A stretch of DNA of 40,906 nt from a virus, in the IMG/VR virus record IMGVR_UViG_3300014720_000005, positions 1 through 40,906 of that record. One strand, written 5' to 3'. Shown one piece after another: positions 40,786 to 40,906 of this stretch (its first letter is position 1; each line of letters begins with the position of its first letter). Made by a program: the position numbers and the translations under genes. The notes under the pieces were generated by a model. That model had not been told where the DNA came from, did not search any database, and was given only the letters and a program-made list of their open reading frames with translations.

Positions 40786-40906
40786 GCGCTGCGGCAGGCG
40801 TTCGAACGGCGCGGCTGTGGGCGAGCGTAGCGAGCCGAGCCCCCGCGCTGGGCGAAGCCCAGCTGCAAGGGGGCGTTCCGCTTCCGTGGCTGTGGACGCG
40901 AGGCGA
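40786..40906. repeat. Right copy of 121-bp identical contig end, containing REP-like variant
   Basis: Identical to 1-121. It contains the variant REP-like unit at 40809-40889. It marks circular closure of the assembly more likely than the virion terminal repeat. Confidence 0.9.

Noticed and set aside
40245-40868. Minus-strand frame of 207 codons through the repeat island
   Set aside because: It is a translation of the tandem hairpin units and low-complexity leader, open only because of GC-rich repeats; no start signal.

Overview
This 40.9 kb window is an essentially complete genome of a T7-like podovirus (Autographiviridae-type layout). Every convincing gene is on the minus strand, so the genome reads from high to low coordinates. 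The first and last 121 bases are identical, so the sequence is best read as a closed circle of about 40,785 bp cut at an arbitrary point. The true virion ends are probably elsewhere, most likely in the non-coding stretch at about 1000-1841, between the terminase end of the genome and the first early gene. A lipobox protein resembling an outer-membrane spanin suggests a Gram-negative host. No integrase or repressor is visible, so a lytic lifestyle is likely. No host taxon can be named from the sequence alone.

Layout in transcription order. (1) A GC-rich island, 1841 to 1 joined to 40,785 to about 40,283, holds a 247-residue early protein with a strong host-type promoter, then about 0.8 kb of hairpin-rich repeats, including two identical 98-bp units. 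(2) Early genes, 40248 to 35930: small unknown proteins, a GP88-family protein, an Api92-like ferredoxin-fold protein and a DUF932 protein. They are served by two near-identical sigma-70-type promoters and closed by a strong terminator. (3) A single-subunit RNA polymerase starts directly after that terminator, apparently from its own extended -10 promoter with no leader. (4) DNA metabolism, 33393 to 25477: ssDNA-binding protein, RusA-type resolvase, primase-helicase, tRNA-Leu and tRNA-Lys, family A DNA polymerase, a LAGLIDADG endonuclease, 5'-3' exonuclease and an Nmad1 protein. (5) Virion assembly, 25460 to 4550: portal, scaffold, a holin/spanin-like cassette, capsid, tail tubular proteins A and B, gp13-16-like internal proteins, tail fibre and two tail-associated proteins. 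(6) Packaging, 4525 to 1842: small and large terminase, an HNH endonuclease and two small proteins.

The logic follows T7: host RNA polymerase reads the early genes, the phage polymerase then takes over, and replication and assembly follow in gene order. The departures are what is interesting here. A terminator lies upstream of the RNA polymerase gene instead of downstream. Several -10 elements sit six or seven bases before an ATG, which suggests leaderless messages. A lysis-like cassette lies between scaffold and capsid, no endolysin is recognisable, RusA replaces endonuclease I, and the early region contains a structured repeat island unlike the AT-richer core.
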